Assembly: GCA_965216035.1 (NCBI GenBank)
Contig: CBDCFM010000017.1
Location: forward strand, 410,486-474,485
Reading direction: 5' to 3'
Source of the DNA: G963664115 sp965216035
GTDB lineage: Bacteria; Acidobacteriota; Terriglobia; 20CM-2-55-15
DNA: 64,000 nucleotides
Below are positions 51,955-60,973 of the stretch, piece by piece. Under the pieces are notes generated by a model that was given only the letters and a program-made list of their open reading frames with translations, ran no database searches and was not told the DNA's origin. Both the position numbers and the translations under genes were made by a program. Every line of letters begins with the position of its first letter. Position 1 is the stretch's first letter.

Positions 51955-52745
51955 GCTGTCATCTCCAATACCCCTCGCCAGGCATATATTGTCCTACAGT
52001 GGGCGCCTCGACTATCCGCCCAGAATCTCATGGAGTGTACCGCAATTCGGCTTGCCTTGTACGCTCTGTTGCGCACTGGTTTTCCATGTTCATGACCGAT
52101 GGGGGTCGGAAGCGGGTCGAGCACGGCCCATGACCCCGGGGCTGCATTCCCGGGCGACCCAGTTCGCGTCGATACGACAGCGAATGCCCCGTAACGCGAG
52201 CCGGGTGGGGCACCGGGTCGCGAATCCGACCTCGCCCCTCGCCCCGGTTGTATGACTTCCGTCCTTTGTTTTGGATTTTGATAGCCCCTTTTCGTGAATC
52301 CTGCCTATGTATGGACCCGGTTTTCACCTGTTCGAGTCACGGTGAAATCTGCCGCCCGAGAGAATCTACAGGCTTGCAACGCAGTCGGTCAACGCGGCTG
52401 ACCCGGGCGCTGGTGAGGTGAGTGTTCGGATTTGGAGGCCCGCAATGGATCATTAACCGATCATTGAGGTGGGCTCGGAACCGAAGCAAGGGGATGGGGC
52501 GGAGGGGGTGACTCGGTTGACCCGCCCGAAAAAGGGAGCGGACACGGTTGACGCCGCACCGGCTCCGAGTGGGATGGCGGAGGAAACACCCCCTTTATCC
52601 TACGTTATCGCTCACATGTCAAAGTAAACCGGACCTCAGTGTTTGTTTGGCGGTGAGATTCTGTGTGGTTCCACCAGATTCGGAACAGCTCATGAATCGG
52701 ATACCCGCACAGCCGACATCCGAGGTGAGTTCGTCTCCGACGCCA
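51955..52745. other. Intergenic region, 791 bp
   Basis: The largest gap without a recognisable gene. Frames across it on both strands show no family, and no tRNA-like or repeat structure was found. The first 60 bp contain the ribosome binding site and promoter of the symporter gene. The rest may be degraded sequence. Confidence 0.4.
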
Positions 52746-54056
52746 CTAATCGGGCGCCGTAACCGGAACGCGGGTTTTCCGGGATCTCAGCAGGTAGGCC
52801 CCGAATCCGAGCAGAAGCGTACCCACGCCCGCCAGAGCCGCCAGCGGTTGTGATTGGATGCTCCAAACGGTCATCCAGAGCGCAAAGCCGAGGAACACAA
52901 GCGGTGGCACAGGATAGCCGACGCACACTTTGTGTTTGCTGCGGCCTTCTCTTCGAAGCCGAAACAAACTGACGACCGTGAGGGCTGCGAATATGTTCAA
53001 CGTAAACCCAATATAAATCAGCAGGGGCCCAAACGATGCAGTCACTGCGATTAGGGCGGCGACCAGGGCCTGGAAACCTACCGCTATCGTGGGTACGTTT
53101 CTGGCGTTGAGCCGCGCAAAGCCAACCGGCAGCAAGCCGTCCCGAGCCATCGCTTCGGCAACGCGAGGACCGATCATCAGCATGGCGCTGATCGGGCAAA
53201 CTAGCGTGACCGAAATAAGCAACGAAACGATGTTTCCGCCAGTCGTTCCCCACAGCCGTGCGCCTACGACCTGCCCGACTTCCTCGACGCCCGACAGTTC
53301 GGATATCGGCACCGCGGTGAGATAGGAAACGTTGAGCAGGACGTAAAGGGCCGTGACCGTCCCAGTACCCAGCAACAAAGACCACGGCAATGTGCGTTCC
53401 GGATTTCGCAATTCCGTTCCGATGTAGGCCGCGGCATTCCAGCCACTGTATGCAAAAGAGACGAAGACAAGGACGATCGCGAATGGCGACGAGGTCAGGA
53501 AATCGGGCGAGAATTCCAGCCACCCGCCCTCTGCGTCACCTGTACGCCACAGAACGCCAAAGATGAACGCCAGAATAAGAATTACCTTCACAGCCGTCAC
53601 TGCTGTTTGGAATCCACTGCCAATCCTAAGATCGTATGCGTGCAGCAGCGCCAACACCAGAATGGTTCCCGCCGCCATGACTCGCGCGGGCCAGCCCTCA
53701 AAAACCTGGCCAAGGTACAGATTCATCGCCATCGCTGCCGCCGCGATCGGTGCGGCGAAGCCGACGACCAACGAAACGCAGCCGGACACGAATCCCAGCG
53801 AGGGATGGAGCAGTCGGCTCAGGTAGTAGTATTCGGCGCCTGATTCTGGAAGGTTGGCCCCCACCTCCCCGTAACACAAGGCGCCGCAAAACGCGACGAT
53901 CCCACCCAGTAGCCACGCCAGGACGATGTCTCCGCCAGCCGCTCCCATGCCCACCATCAGCCCGGTGGTGGTGAACACGCCCGTGCCGATCATGTTCCCG
54001 ATTACGGTGGCGGAAGCGGGCACAAGCGTGACGACTCGACGGTCTTTTTCAGTCAT
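52746..54056 (-). CDS. APC-family amino-acid permease
   Basis: A 436-residue protein with twelve predicted helices. The family entry LVPASATVIGNMIGTGVFTT (helix 1 with the substrate-binding GxG break) is followed by GALCYGEVGANLPESGAEYY in helix 3, with the YLG-like motif, then SFAYSGWNAAAYIGTELRNP in helix 6 and ERTLPWSLLLGTGTVTALYV. It is an inner-membrane amino-acid importer or antiporter. The substrate cannot be assigned. It looks monocistronic. Confidence 0.92.
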   Translation of the reverse strand: MTEKDRRVVTLVPASATVIGNMIGTGVFTTTGLMVGMGAAGGDIVLAWLLGGIVAFCGALCYGEVGANLPESGAEYYYLSRLLHPSLGFVSGCVSLVVGFAAPIAAAAMAMNLYLGQVFEGWPARVMAAGTILVLALLHAYDLRIGSGFQTAVTAVKVILILAFIFGVLWRTGDAEGGWLEFSPDFLTSSPFAIVLVFVSFAYSGWNAAAYIGTELRNPERTLPWSLLLGTGTVTALYVLLNVSYLTAVPISELSGVEEVGQVVGARLWGTTGGNIVSLLISVTLVCPISAMLMIGPRVAEAMARDGLLPVGFARLNARNVPTIAVGFQALVAALIAVTASFGPLLIYIGFTLNIFAALTVVSLFRLRREGRSKHKVCVGYPVPPLVFLGFALWMTVWSIQSQPLAALAGVGTLLLGFGAYLLRSRKTRVPVTAPD

Positions 54057-54256
54057 CCGTCAGACATTTACCGGCAAGTTGCGGAATCTCGCCGTTCCGG
54101 TTTTGACATTAAAAGGACAGCGCAAATTTCAGGACATAAGCGGCGGGGATCTCCGAATTGTTTGTTTAATCCTGACAGCGATACGAATGATGGTTTCGGA
54201 AGACTGGCCCCGGGTGACCCTCTTCCGGTGGGCTCAAGATCCGCGACCGTGCGGCA

Positions 54257-54916
54257 TCATGGTTGCCTCGAGTACACGATGAAGAATTTGTCGCTGAAGA
54301 CATCGAAATGCTCTTCGGCGGGCCTGAAACCCGCATTGGCCATCCACTCTGTCACCAGATCCTTGGGCATCGCCAGAGCAGCCCGCTCCTGGTGAGGGTC
54401 ATGGTCGGCACCGAAGTCGATGATGGCCACTCGGCCCGATGGCTTCACATAGCTGGCGAGATTCTTCAAGTAGAGGGCGCGGTCTTCGACGTGGTGGAGG
54501 ACGTCATGGAAAAACGCCAGGTCGACATCCGGGACTGGCAGACTGGGGTCGGAAAATTCGCCTAGCACGGTTTGCACGTTCTTCACGCCGTTCGCCTCGG
54601 CCCTGCGTGTGATGTAGCTGAAGAAATCCTCGTCGATTTCGACAGCGTAGACCTTCCCGCCGGCCGACACGGCCTCCCCGAAAGGCACACTGAACACGCC
54701 GGTGCCCGCGCCAATATCAGCAACGACGTCACCCGGCTTGAGTCGGAGTCTCGCAATGACTTCATCCACCCTCAGCCCTTCGACTCGTTCGGGCCGATCG
54801 AGAACACTCACCCAGTCGTCCACAGATCTGGACGCAATCTGCCCCTCAGCCTGCGATATGCCAATGGCCAGACCCAATCCAATCAAGCCGGAGATCCACA
54901 GTCGTCTATATAACAT
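54257..54916 (-). CDS. Exported class I SAM-dependent methyltransferase
   Basis: 219 residues from the ATG at 54914-54916, chosen for the GAGGTGAAAG ribosome binding region; an in-frame ATG at 54967 is less likely. The N-terminus is a signal peptide (ISGLIGLGLAIGISQAEG). The methyltransferase motifs are intact: motif I VVADIGAGTGVFSVPFGEAV, KVYAVEIDEDFFSYITRRAE, and DLAFFHDVLHHVEDRALYLK. Export of an enzyme that needs cytoplasmic SAM is odd, but such proteins recur in Acidobacteria and relatives. The substrate is unknown. The signal peptide is seen; periplasmic activity is inference. Confidence 0.85.
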   Translation of the reverse strand: MLYRRLWISGLIGLGLAIGISQAEGQIASRSVDDWVSVLDRPERVEGLRVDEVIARLRLKPGDVVADIGAGTGVFSVPFGEAVSAGGKVYAVEIDEDFFSYITRRAEANGVKNVQTVLGEFSDPSLPVPDVDLAFFHDVLHHVEDRALYLKNLASYVKPSGRVAIIDFGADHDPHQERAALAMPKDLVTEWMANAGFRPAEEHFDVFSDKFFIVYSRQP

Positions 54917-55179
54917 CGTCTCTTTCACCTCCGCGGGGATTATACTGCGCAAAATCGGGTCAATCAACGAACCGAAACTGCGCGCTGGGGCAGTCCAGGC
55001 GTTCGTTAGCGACTAGGTTGGCCCCGATCTGGCATACTCACCCAATCAGATACCTCGAGAACCGGGAACACCATGACCTGGTTTCACGCCGCCGATCCAA
55101 TGAAAGCCTCTTTGTGAAGAGGATCCAGATCAACTCCCCTTTGGTTGGTGGTCTCCGCGAGCGTCCGGAAAGCCAGTTC

Positions 55180-55508
55180 ACTGGTGACTAAATTGACCGC
55201 CAGTGTGACGTCCGGCGTGAGGCGCCCTGTTCGATGTCATGACCGGCGGCCTTTTCCGTGCGCCAGCCTACACGGTCTCGGGAAAGATCATGGTCGGCGA
55301 ATCCTATGATAGTGTAGGCTTCACGACGTTTCTGGGCCTGAAAAACGCAAATCTGGGGATGGCAGCAGCTGATGTCACCCGCGTTCCCATTCTAAGCCTC
55401 AGCCCCTGTCGCGACCGTCTCCTCGGAGCCATCACTCATCGCGATGGAGAGTGAAACTGGGCAATTATAGCGCGCGAACCAGGCCGAGCCAACGGTCTGG
55501 AAGGATAG
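55180..55508 (+). pseudogene. Degraded C-terminal half of an HIBADH-family dehydrogenase
   Basis: The frame from 55239 reads MTGGLFRAPAYTVSGKIMVG and ESYDSVGFTTFLGLKNAN, closely parallel to residues 200-270 of the enzyme at 49017. A TGA at 55452-55454 (where the homologue has D-L-D-W) interrupts it. NWAIIAREPGRANGLEG follows in the same frame to TAG at 55506-55508. Weak traces of the preceding helix (LVTKLTA) occur near 55180 in another frame. The N-terminal half is missing. Its last bases provide the ribosome binding site of eboE. Confidence 0.75.
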
Positions 55509-55512
55509 AATC

Positions 55513-56709
55513 ATGGATCTCGGCAACGGCCTCGGTCATCTGACCTACTCGACTCTCGTCCACGCTGGCGACACGTGGGAAGAAATGCGAGCCAGCCTGA
55601 TCAACTATGTCCCCAAGGTAAAGGAAAGGTTCGCACCCAGGGACACCTTTGGCATATCTCTGCGGCTGTCAGCGGCATCGGCGGAAACGTTGGTTCGCGA
55701 CCACGCCGCACGCGCGGATCTCAAGAAATTTCTTGCCGACAACGATATGTACCTCTACACGGTAAACGCGTTCCCTTATGGGCCGTTCAAGGGAACGCGG
55801 GTGAAGGAACAGGTCTACGAACCGGACTGGCGCTCAGAGGAGCGGACGCAATACACGATCAACGTTGCTGAGATTCTCGGAGACGTCGCGCCGGAAGGGA
55901 CTTCGCCGTCGATTCAGAGCGCACCGCTGGGTTTCAAACCGCGCGTAACGGGGCCCGATGTAGTTAGGAGCTTCACCGAGCATGTGCTCCGGGTGGCGGC
56001 GCACCTGGTGGAACTGGCATCACGCACCGGTCGCACGGTGGGTCTCGCGCTCGAGCCGGAACCGTTTTGCTTCCTGGAAACCACCGACGAAACGATCGAT
56101 TACTTTACTCAGCATCTCTACTCCGGCCATGCGGCAACAACCGTTGCCCGGCTGGCCGGTATCCCGATATCTGAAGCGCAGGTCGCTTTGCGCAGCCATG
56201 TCGGTATCGTATTCGACATCTGCCACCAAGCAGTCCAGTACGAAGATATTTCCGTGTCCCTTCAGAAGCTGGTCGATGCGGGTATCCCGATTTTCAAGCT
56301 TCAGGAAGCGGCTGCCGTGTGCGTTCCCGAAGTGAACCAGGGAATCGTTGATGAGCTGGCCCACTACGCCGACACCATCTATCTCACGCAGACGATCGAA
56401 AAGAAGGACGGCCGCTTCAATCGCTTTCTCAATCTCGAAGACGCGTTCGACGCATGGAAAACTGACCCGGGACCGCGGGAATGGCGCACTCACATCCATG
56501 TGCCTGTCTTCCTGGACGACCTCGGGGCGTTCCGCTCCACGCGTTCGGCTATCGAGGATGCGCTCGCCTTCCACAAGGCGACGCCACTGTCCGGTCAGCT
56601 CGAAATTGAAACCTATACCTGGGACGTGCTGCCGGCTCACTTGAAAACGGGTGACATCGTCGACTACGTCTGCCGCGAACTGGAATGGGTGCGCGGACAA
56701 CTCACATAG
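55513..56709 (+). CDS. eboE: EboE-like metabolite traffic protein (TIM-barrel)
   Basis: A 398-residue protein starting 4 bp after a pseudogene, with GGAAGGA upstream. Family landmarks include GHLTYSTLVHAGDTWEEMRA, FGISLRLSAASAETL, LYTVNAFPYGPFKGTRVKEQ followed by VYEPDWRSEERTQYT, LALEPEPFCFLETTDETIDY and IVFDICHQAVQYEDI with presumed metal ligands. EboE belongs to the EDB/Ebo gene cluster involved in moving scytonemin-like or other terpenoid precursors out of the cytoplasm. The usual partners EboA, EboB, EboC, EboD and EboF are not in the window, so this is an orphan copy. A Gfo/Idh/MocA gene follows by 61 bp and may act with it. Confidence 0.82.
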   Translation: MDLGNGLGHLTYSTLVHAGDTWEEMRASLINYVPKVKERFAPRDTFGISLRLSAASAETLVRDHAARADLKKFLADNDMYLYTVNAFPYGPFKGTRVKEQVYEPDWRSEERTQYTINVAEILGDVAPEGTSPSIQSAPLGFKPRVTGPDVVRSFTEHVLRVAAHLVELASRTGRTVGLALEPEPFCFLETTDETIDYFTQHLYSGHAATTVARLAGIPISEAQVALRSHVGIVFDICHQAVQYEDISVSLQKLVDAGIPIFKLQEAAAVCVPEVNQGIVDELAHYADTIYLTQTIEKKDGRFNRFLNLEDAFDAWKTDPGPREWRTHIHVPVFLDDLGAFRSTRSAIEDALAFHKATPLSGQLEIETYTWDVLPAHLKTGDIVDYVCRELEWVRGQLT

Positions 56710-56770
56710 AGCCCCCCGGGCGGCTCTTTCCCGAAATGACCTGTGGAACCTCGGATTGGAGAAACAGCTA

Positions 56771-57796
56771 ATGTTGAATGCAGCTATTGTAGGCCTCGGT
56801 TGGTGGGGCAAAACACTGGTAGAGTCGGTCCAGGGCACGAGCGAATCGATCTGCTTCAGGGCGGGAGCCACGCGCACGCTGTCACCGGAAGTGGAGGCGT
56901 TTGCTCACGATCAGAACTTCAAGCTTGCCGACAGCCTGGAAACCCTCCTGACAGATTCGAAGCTGAATGCCATCGTCCTGGCCACGCCGCATTCCATCCA
57001 CGCCTCGCAGGTGATCGCCGCGGCCAAGGCGGGAAAGCACGTTTTCTGCGAGAAGCCTTTCGCGCTCACCCGGAACGACGCCGAATCCGCGGCAACCGCC
57101 ATTCAGAAGGCCGGTGTCACATTAGGCCTGGGATACAACCGTCGTTTCCATCCTGAGATGATTAAATTGCGAGAACGGATCCGCACCGGAGAACTCGGCA
57201 CCGTCATGCACGTTGAGGCCACGATGACGTTTGCCAACGCGCTGTTGCTCAAGCCAAGTCAGTGGCGAGCGCAACGGGATGAAACACCCTGCGGTGGATT
57301 GACACCCATGGGGGTACATGCGATCGACGGGATGATCGATCTGTGTGGCCCGATTGAGAGCGTCTTTTGCCAGAGCTTCAGGCGCGTCGTTGAACTTGAC
57401 AGTGATGACACAACGTCGATCCTGTTCCGTATGTCAGAAGGAATGTCGGGATATCTGGGAACCATGACCGCTACAGGCCCGGGATTCAGTTTTCAGGTGT
57501 TTGGTTCGAAAGGTTGGGTCCGCTTGGAAGGGATGACACACGTGGCCGGTGCATCGTCGGAAGAAAGACGCACCCGGCTATTCGGAACGTGCAAATTTCA
57601 GCCGGCAAAGGGCGCACCGGATGTGTGGGAGGCCGAAGCACTCGACGTCACGCGCGCCGCCCTGGAATCATTTGCCGATGCAGCAGGCAACGGCTCGGCG
57701 TTCCCGATCCCTGTAGATCAGATGATTCACGGTGCTGCGGTCACAGAAGCCGTCGTCCGCTCCGCTTCCTCCGGGAACGTGGAAAAGGTCACCTGA
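56771..57796 (+). CDS. Gfo/Idh/MocA-family oxidoreductase
   Basis: 341 residues from the ATG at 56771, with TTGGAG upstream. The Rossmann domain starts LNAAIVGLGWWGKTLVESVQ. Then come IVLATPHSIHASQVIAAAKA, the EKP motif HVFCEKPFALT with the conserved lysine, and the C-terminal domain beginning GLGYNRRFHPEMIKLRERIR. GLTPMGVHAIDGMIDLCG matches the segment with the catalytic Asp/His pair. It acts on a sugar or cyclitol with NAD(P). It is probably in one operon with eboE. Confidence 0.9.
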   Translation: MLNAAIVGLGWWGKTLVESVQGTSESICFRAGATRTLSPEVEAFAHDQNFKLADSLETLLTDSKLNAIVLATPHSIHASQVIAAAKAGKHVFCEKPFALTRNDAESAATAIQKAGVTLGLGYNRRFHPEMIKLRERIRTGELGTVMHVEATMTFANALLLKPSQWRAQRDETPCGGLTPMGVHAIDGMIDLCGPIESVFCQSFRRVVELDSDDTTSILFRMSEGMSGYLGTMTATGPGFSFQVFGSKGWVRLEGMTHVAGASSEERRTRLFGTCKFQPAKGAPDVWEAEALDVTRAALESFADAAGNGSAFPIPVDQMIHGAAVTEAVVRSASSGNVEKVT

Positions 57797-58199
57797 ACCA
57801 GACCAGGGCTATGTTGAACCCGACCCCTGGGAAATCGCCGCCCGCGAGATTCACTGGCTCACACCCGGGCCCAAGCTCGCAGACTTATAATTTCGAAACC
57901 CGACGGTTTCTCGACGCCATGGTGCATTCCAGGTTTCGTGAACCGTTTGTCGACGCGGTCGCTGTTTAGCAGCGGGATCAGGAACTCGCGGGCCTGGACA
58001 GTTGTTTCGACGGGGACTGCCGCCTCAGTCGGGTTGGCGACCGCCGCACGAGGTTCGAACAGGATGTCCGATTGAACGGCCGAGCGAAATTCTACTCCCT
58101 GCCCGAGACTGAATTTCGAACTGAGACACGGCCTTCGCTTGACTCTCCCAACAGCGCTTCGTAACATCTGGCCAGTTTTCAGACAATGGAGGCCCTGAC
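57797..58199. other. Intergenic region, 403 bp
   Basis: No gene, RNA or repeat is recognised. TGGAGG about 10 nt before 58200 is the ribosome binding site of the next gene. Confidence 0.4.
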
Positions 58200-59660
58200 A
58201 TGATGAATCCGAGTCGTTTCTTAAACATCCGCATCCTGACGCTGTTGTTCGCTGGGGCGCTACTGTGGTCGCTGTCGTCGTGTTCGAACACAGGACCGGC
58301 CTCCGGAAACGCCACTGCCGCCGATGAGCCCGGGGAGGCCGAAAACATCCGGCTCGTTGGCTACAACGACCTCCAGGGGCGCGAATCGCTGGTCGTGGTG
58401 ACCAAGTCCGACGATGTCAATGGCAACTGGGTTTATGTCGGTCATCATGAAAGCTATTACGATGGCGCACAACGATTCAACTCGATTACGGGCCAGATGG
58501 AATGGAACGGCACGTCGATACTCGAGATCTCTGATCCAGCGAACCCACAGTTGGTATGGCACATTCCGAATGACGTCAACGCCAACTCTCGCGGAGTCTC
58601 AGTCGTCTACGACTACGAATTCGACGGCTCGGGTCGGGACTACCTGATTCGCAACTCGGAGGCAGGGACGGACCTGAAGTTTCAGATCTTCGACATCACT
58701 TCCCGCGACTCCGATCCATCTCAGGTTGCGCTGATCTCAGAGATCAGGGGAACTCCCGAGAACTCTTGTGGGTCGGGCTGTGGAGGGGGCTTCATCCAGC
58801 GAGCGCACAAGGGTTGGTGGTCCCCCGACACCGGTCACTTCTATTCCGCAGCGGGAGAACCCGGCTTTAGTACGACAATCCTCCAGATCTGGGACCTCGG
58901 CGATCCCGAAAACCCTGTATTCCTCGGACGGGCCTGGGTACCCGGGCAGAAGGAAGGTGAGGCTGAATTTGAAGGCCAGTACGCACACCACCCGATCGTC
59001 GACGAAGAAAACAACCGGATGTATGCCGGTTTTCGTGAACCGGGACACACGGCGGCCTGGAACATTTCCGACCCCACGAACCCGACGCTGGTCTGGATGA
59101 TCGACACTTCACCTCCCGGACGGGGGCCCCACACCGTGTCGCCGATCGTGTACGACGAGGTCTCGAACTTCAAGGGAGACGCACTGCCCAGAACATATGC
59201 CCTGGTTGTGGACGAGGCCGGAGGCGCCGACATCGCGCCGTGCCCGGGAGGTGTTCGGGCCAAGTCTTACATGTTCGATATTACCCATGAGACCAATGCC
59301 TTTCCGGTATCCACATGGCAGGTGCCCGTCGACGATTTCTGCGACAGGGGTGGACGCTTTGGACCGCACCAGTCCGCCGAAACGGTGAACGGACGGATCA
59401 ACCGGTTCGAAGACAAAACCGCCTGGATTGCCTACTTCAACGCCGGTGTGCGCATCATCGACCTTTCGGATCCCTACAACCTGCGGGAGATCGGATACTA
59501 CATTCCGGAACCCAACGAAAACTCACATCCCATGGTGGAAGGCCAACCCACGGTCATTCAGATCGATGACGTCGATCTTGATCACCGTGGTCTGGCTTAT
59601 GCTTCAGACCGCGCAGGTGGCGGACTCTTCATTCTTGAATACACCGGGCCCATGCCATGA
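58200..59660 (+). CDS. LVIVD-type beta-propeller lipoprotein
   Basis: A 486-residue protein with a lipobox ending LSSC (C28). The body repeats short propeller motifs of the LVIVD type: ILEISDPANPQLVWHIP, FQIFDITSRDSDPSQVALIS, LQIWDLGDPENPVFLGRAWV, WNISDPTNPTLVWMID and VRIIDLSDPYNLREIGYYIP. Two local cysteine pairs (CGSGC; C in IAPCPG with DDFC) may stabilise loops. Relatives are extracellular or outer-membrane-bound proteins with no assigned reaction. The start could also be the second ATG at 58203. Confidence 0.85.
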   Translation: MMNPSRFLNIRILTLLFAGALLWSLSSCSNTGPASGNATAADEPGEAENIRLVGYNDLQGRESLVVVTKSDDVNGNWVYVGHHESYYDGAQRFNSITGQMEWNGTSILEISDPANPQLVWHIPNDVNANSRGVSVVYDYEFDGSGRDYLIRNSEAGTDLKFQIFDITSRDSDPSQVALISEIRGTPENSCGSGCGGGFIQRAHKGWWSPDTGHFYSAAGEPGFSTTILQIWDLGDPENPVFLGRAWVPGQKEGEAEFEGQYAHHPIVDEENNRMYAGFREPGHTAAWNISDPTNPTLVWMIDTSPPGRGPHTVSPIVYDEVSNFKGDALPRTYALVVDEAGGADIAPCPGGVRAKSYMFDITHETNAFPVSTWQVPVDDFCDRGGRFGPHQSAETVNGRINRFEDKTAWIAYFNAGVRIIDLSDPYNLREIGYYIPEPNENSHPMVEGQPTVIQIDDVDLDHRGLAYASDRAGGGLFILEYTGPMP

Positions 59661-60027
59661 CGGGTCGACCCCCTGTGAGGTCGGACTGAATCCGCTTTCA
59701 TGGCCGTCAGGGAGGAACGGACGCTTTGGATTCGGGGGTTGATGCTGAGTGTTCGTGTCGCCTTACTCGTGCCTGCTGCTTCTGTAATCCGATTCTTCCA
59801 TTGGTTCTGATGCCTCGGCTGCCGCCTCTTTAATTTGAAAGCCGTCCACCCGAACCGGGGGACCGGTGCGGGTCCTTTCTGGGACCGGCTTCGAAGTTCC
59901 GCGATTCCCTAAATGCCTCGCCATCAGGATGATGGTGAGGGTCGCCCATCGTTCAGACAGGATGTCTGAGAATGAACGATCGAGCGAAATGTCATTGTCT
60001 TGTGTCGGGAATTGCTAACCGAGCGCG
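59661..60027. other. Intergenic region, 367 bp
   Basis: This lies between convergent genes. No gene is recognised and no clear terminator with a T-run was identified. Confidence 0.4.
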
Positions 60028-60963
60028 CTAAAACTGCGGCACATCTTGGCCATCCAGATAGGCGAGCAACGTGTCGGCGGCCCCCTGGGCGAACAGTCCG
60101 TATCTGTAGTCTGTAGTCCAACCCATATGCGGCGTCAGGACGACGTTCGAAAGCCGTGTCAGTGGGTGCGCCATAGGTAGAGGTTCTTGATCGAAAACAT
60201 CGAGACCGGCGCCGGCGATACGTCCACCGGCCAGGGCGTCGACCAGCGCAGCTTCTTCCACGATCGGTCCGCGTGCGGTATTGACCAGATATGCGGACGG
60301 CTTCATCAGGCCGACGCGGCGGCTGTCAATCAACCCGCGTGATTCAGGTGTGAGAGCTGCGTTAACGGACACGACGTCCGCCTGCCTCAGGAGATCGTCG
60401 AGCGGTTGGAATTCGACGGCGGCTTCCTTGGCGGCTGCGTCGGTTAACCGTGGCCCCCAGGCCAGCACTCGCATTCCCAATACCCGCCCCACCTCGGCCA
60501 CATGCTGTCCGATCCTTCCGAATCCGACAATACCGAGCGTCTTACCATGCAGCGCCGGAGTCAGGGGCGTATGCCACTCTCCACGCCGCACGGCCTGATC
60601 GTGCGCCGGAATCTGCCGCACGACCGCGATGATCAAGCCGATCGTAAGCTCTACGGCCCCATAGGAATGTCCGGCTGCCGCTTTCGCCACCACGATTCCG
60701 CGTTCCGCAGCCGCGGCAAGGTCGATGTGATTGACGTGGGTACCGGTCTGCGCAATGATCCTGAGGTCCGGGAGCTGTTCAAACAAGGCACGCGTAAAAT
60801 GCGTACGCTCCCTGTTCGCTACCAACGCTTCGAAACCACTCAGGACCGCGGGGTCCCCAAAAGGTGTGGTGAAGATTCGTACCTCGACGCGTTCGCGGAG
60901 GAGACGAACGCCTTCGGTCGCCTCATAGGCCTTGTGAATATCGTCGAGTATTGCGACGCGCAT
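60028..60963 (-). CDS. D-isomer-specific 2-hydroxyacid dehydrogenase
   Basis: A 311-residue protein. The nucleotide-binding motif is GKTLGIVGFGRIGQHVAEVG. The substrate-side Arg lies in VNTARGPIVEEAALVDAL, the catalytic Glu in GAGLDVFDQEPLP and the catalytic His in VVLTPHMGW. It reduces a 2-oxoacid or oxidises a D-2-hydroxyacid with NAD(P)H. It is the last gene of a three-gene operon, 10 bp after the permease gene, so its substrate is probably what the permease imports or the MmgE/PrpD enzyme makes. Confidence 0.92.
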   Translation of the reverse strand: MRVAILDDIHKAYEATEGVRLLRERVEVRIFTTPFGDPAVLSGFEALVANRERTHFTRALFEQLPDLRIIAQTGTHVNHIDLAAAAERGIVVAKAAAGHSYGAVELTIGLIIAVVRQIPAHDQAVRRGEWHTPLTPALHGKTLGIVGFGRIGQHVAEVGRVLGMRVLAWGPRLTDAAAKEAAVEFQPLDDLLRQADVVSVNAALTPESRGLIDSRRVGLMKPSAYLVNTARGPIVEEAALVDALAGGRIAGAGLDVFDQEPLPMAHPLTRLSNVVLTPHMGWTTDYRYGLFAQGAADTLLAYLDGQDVPQF

Positions 60964-60973
60964 CAGTCCCGAC

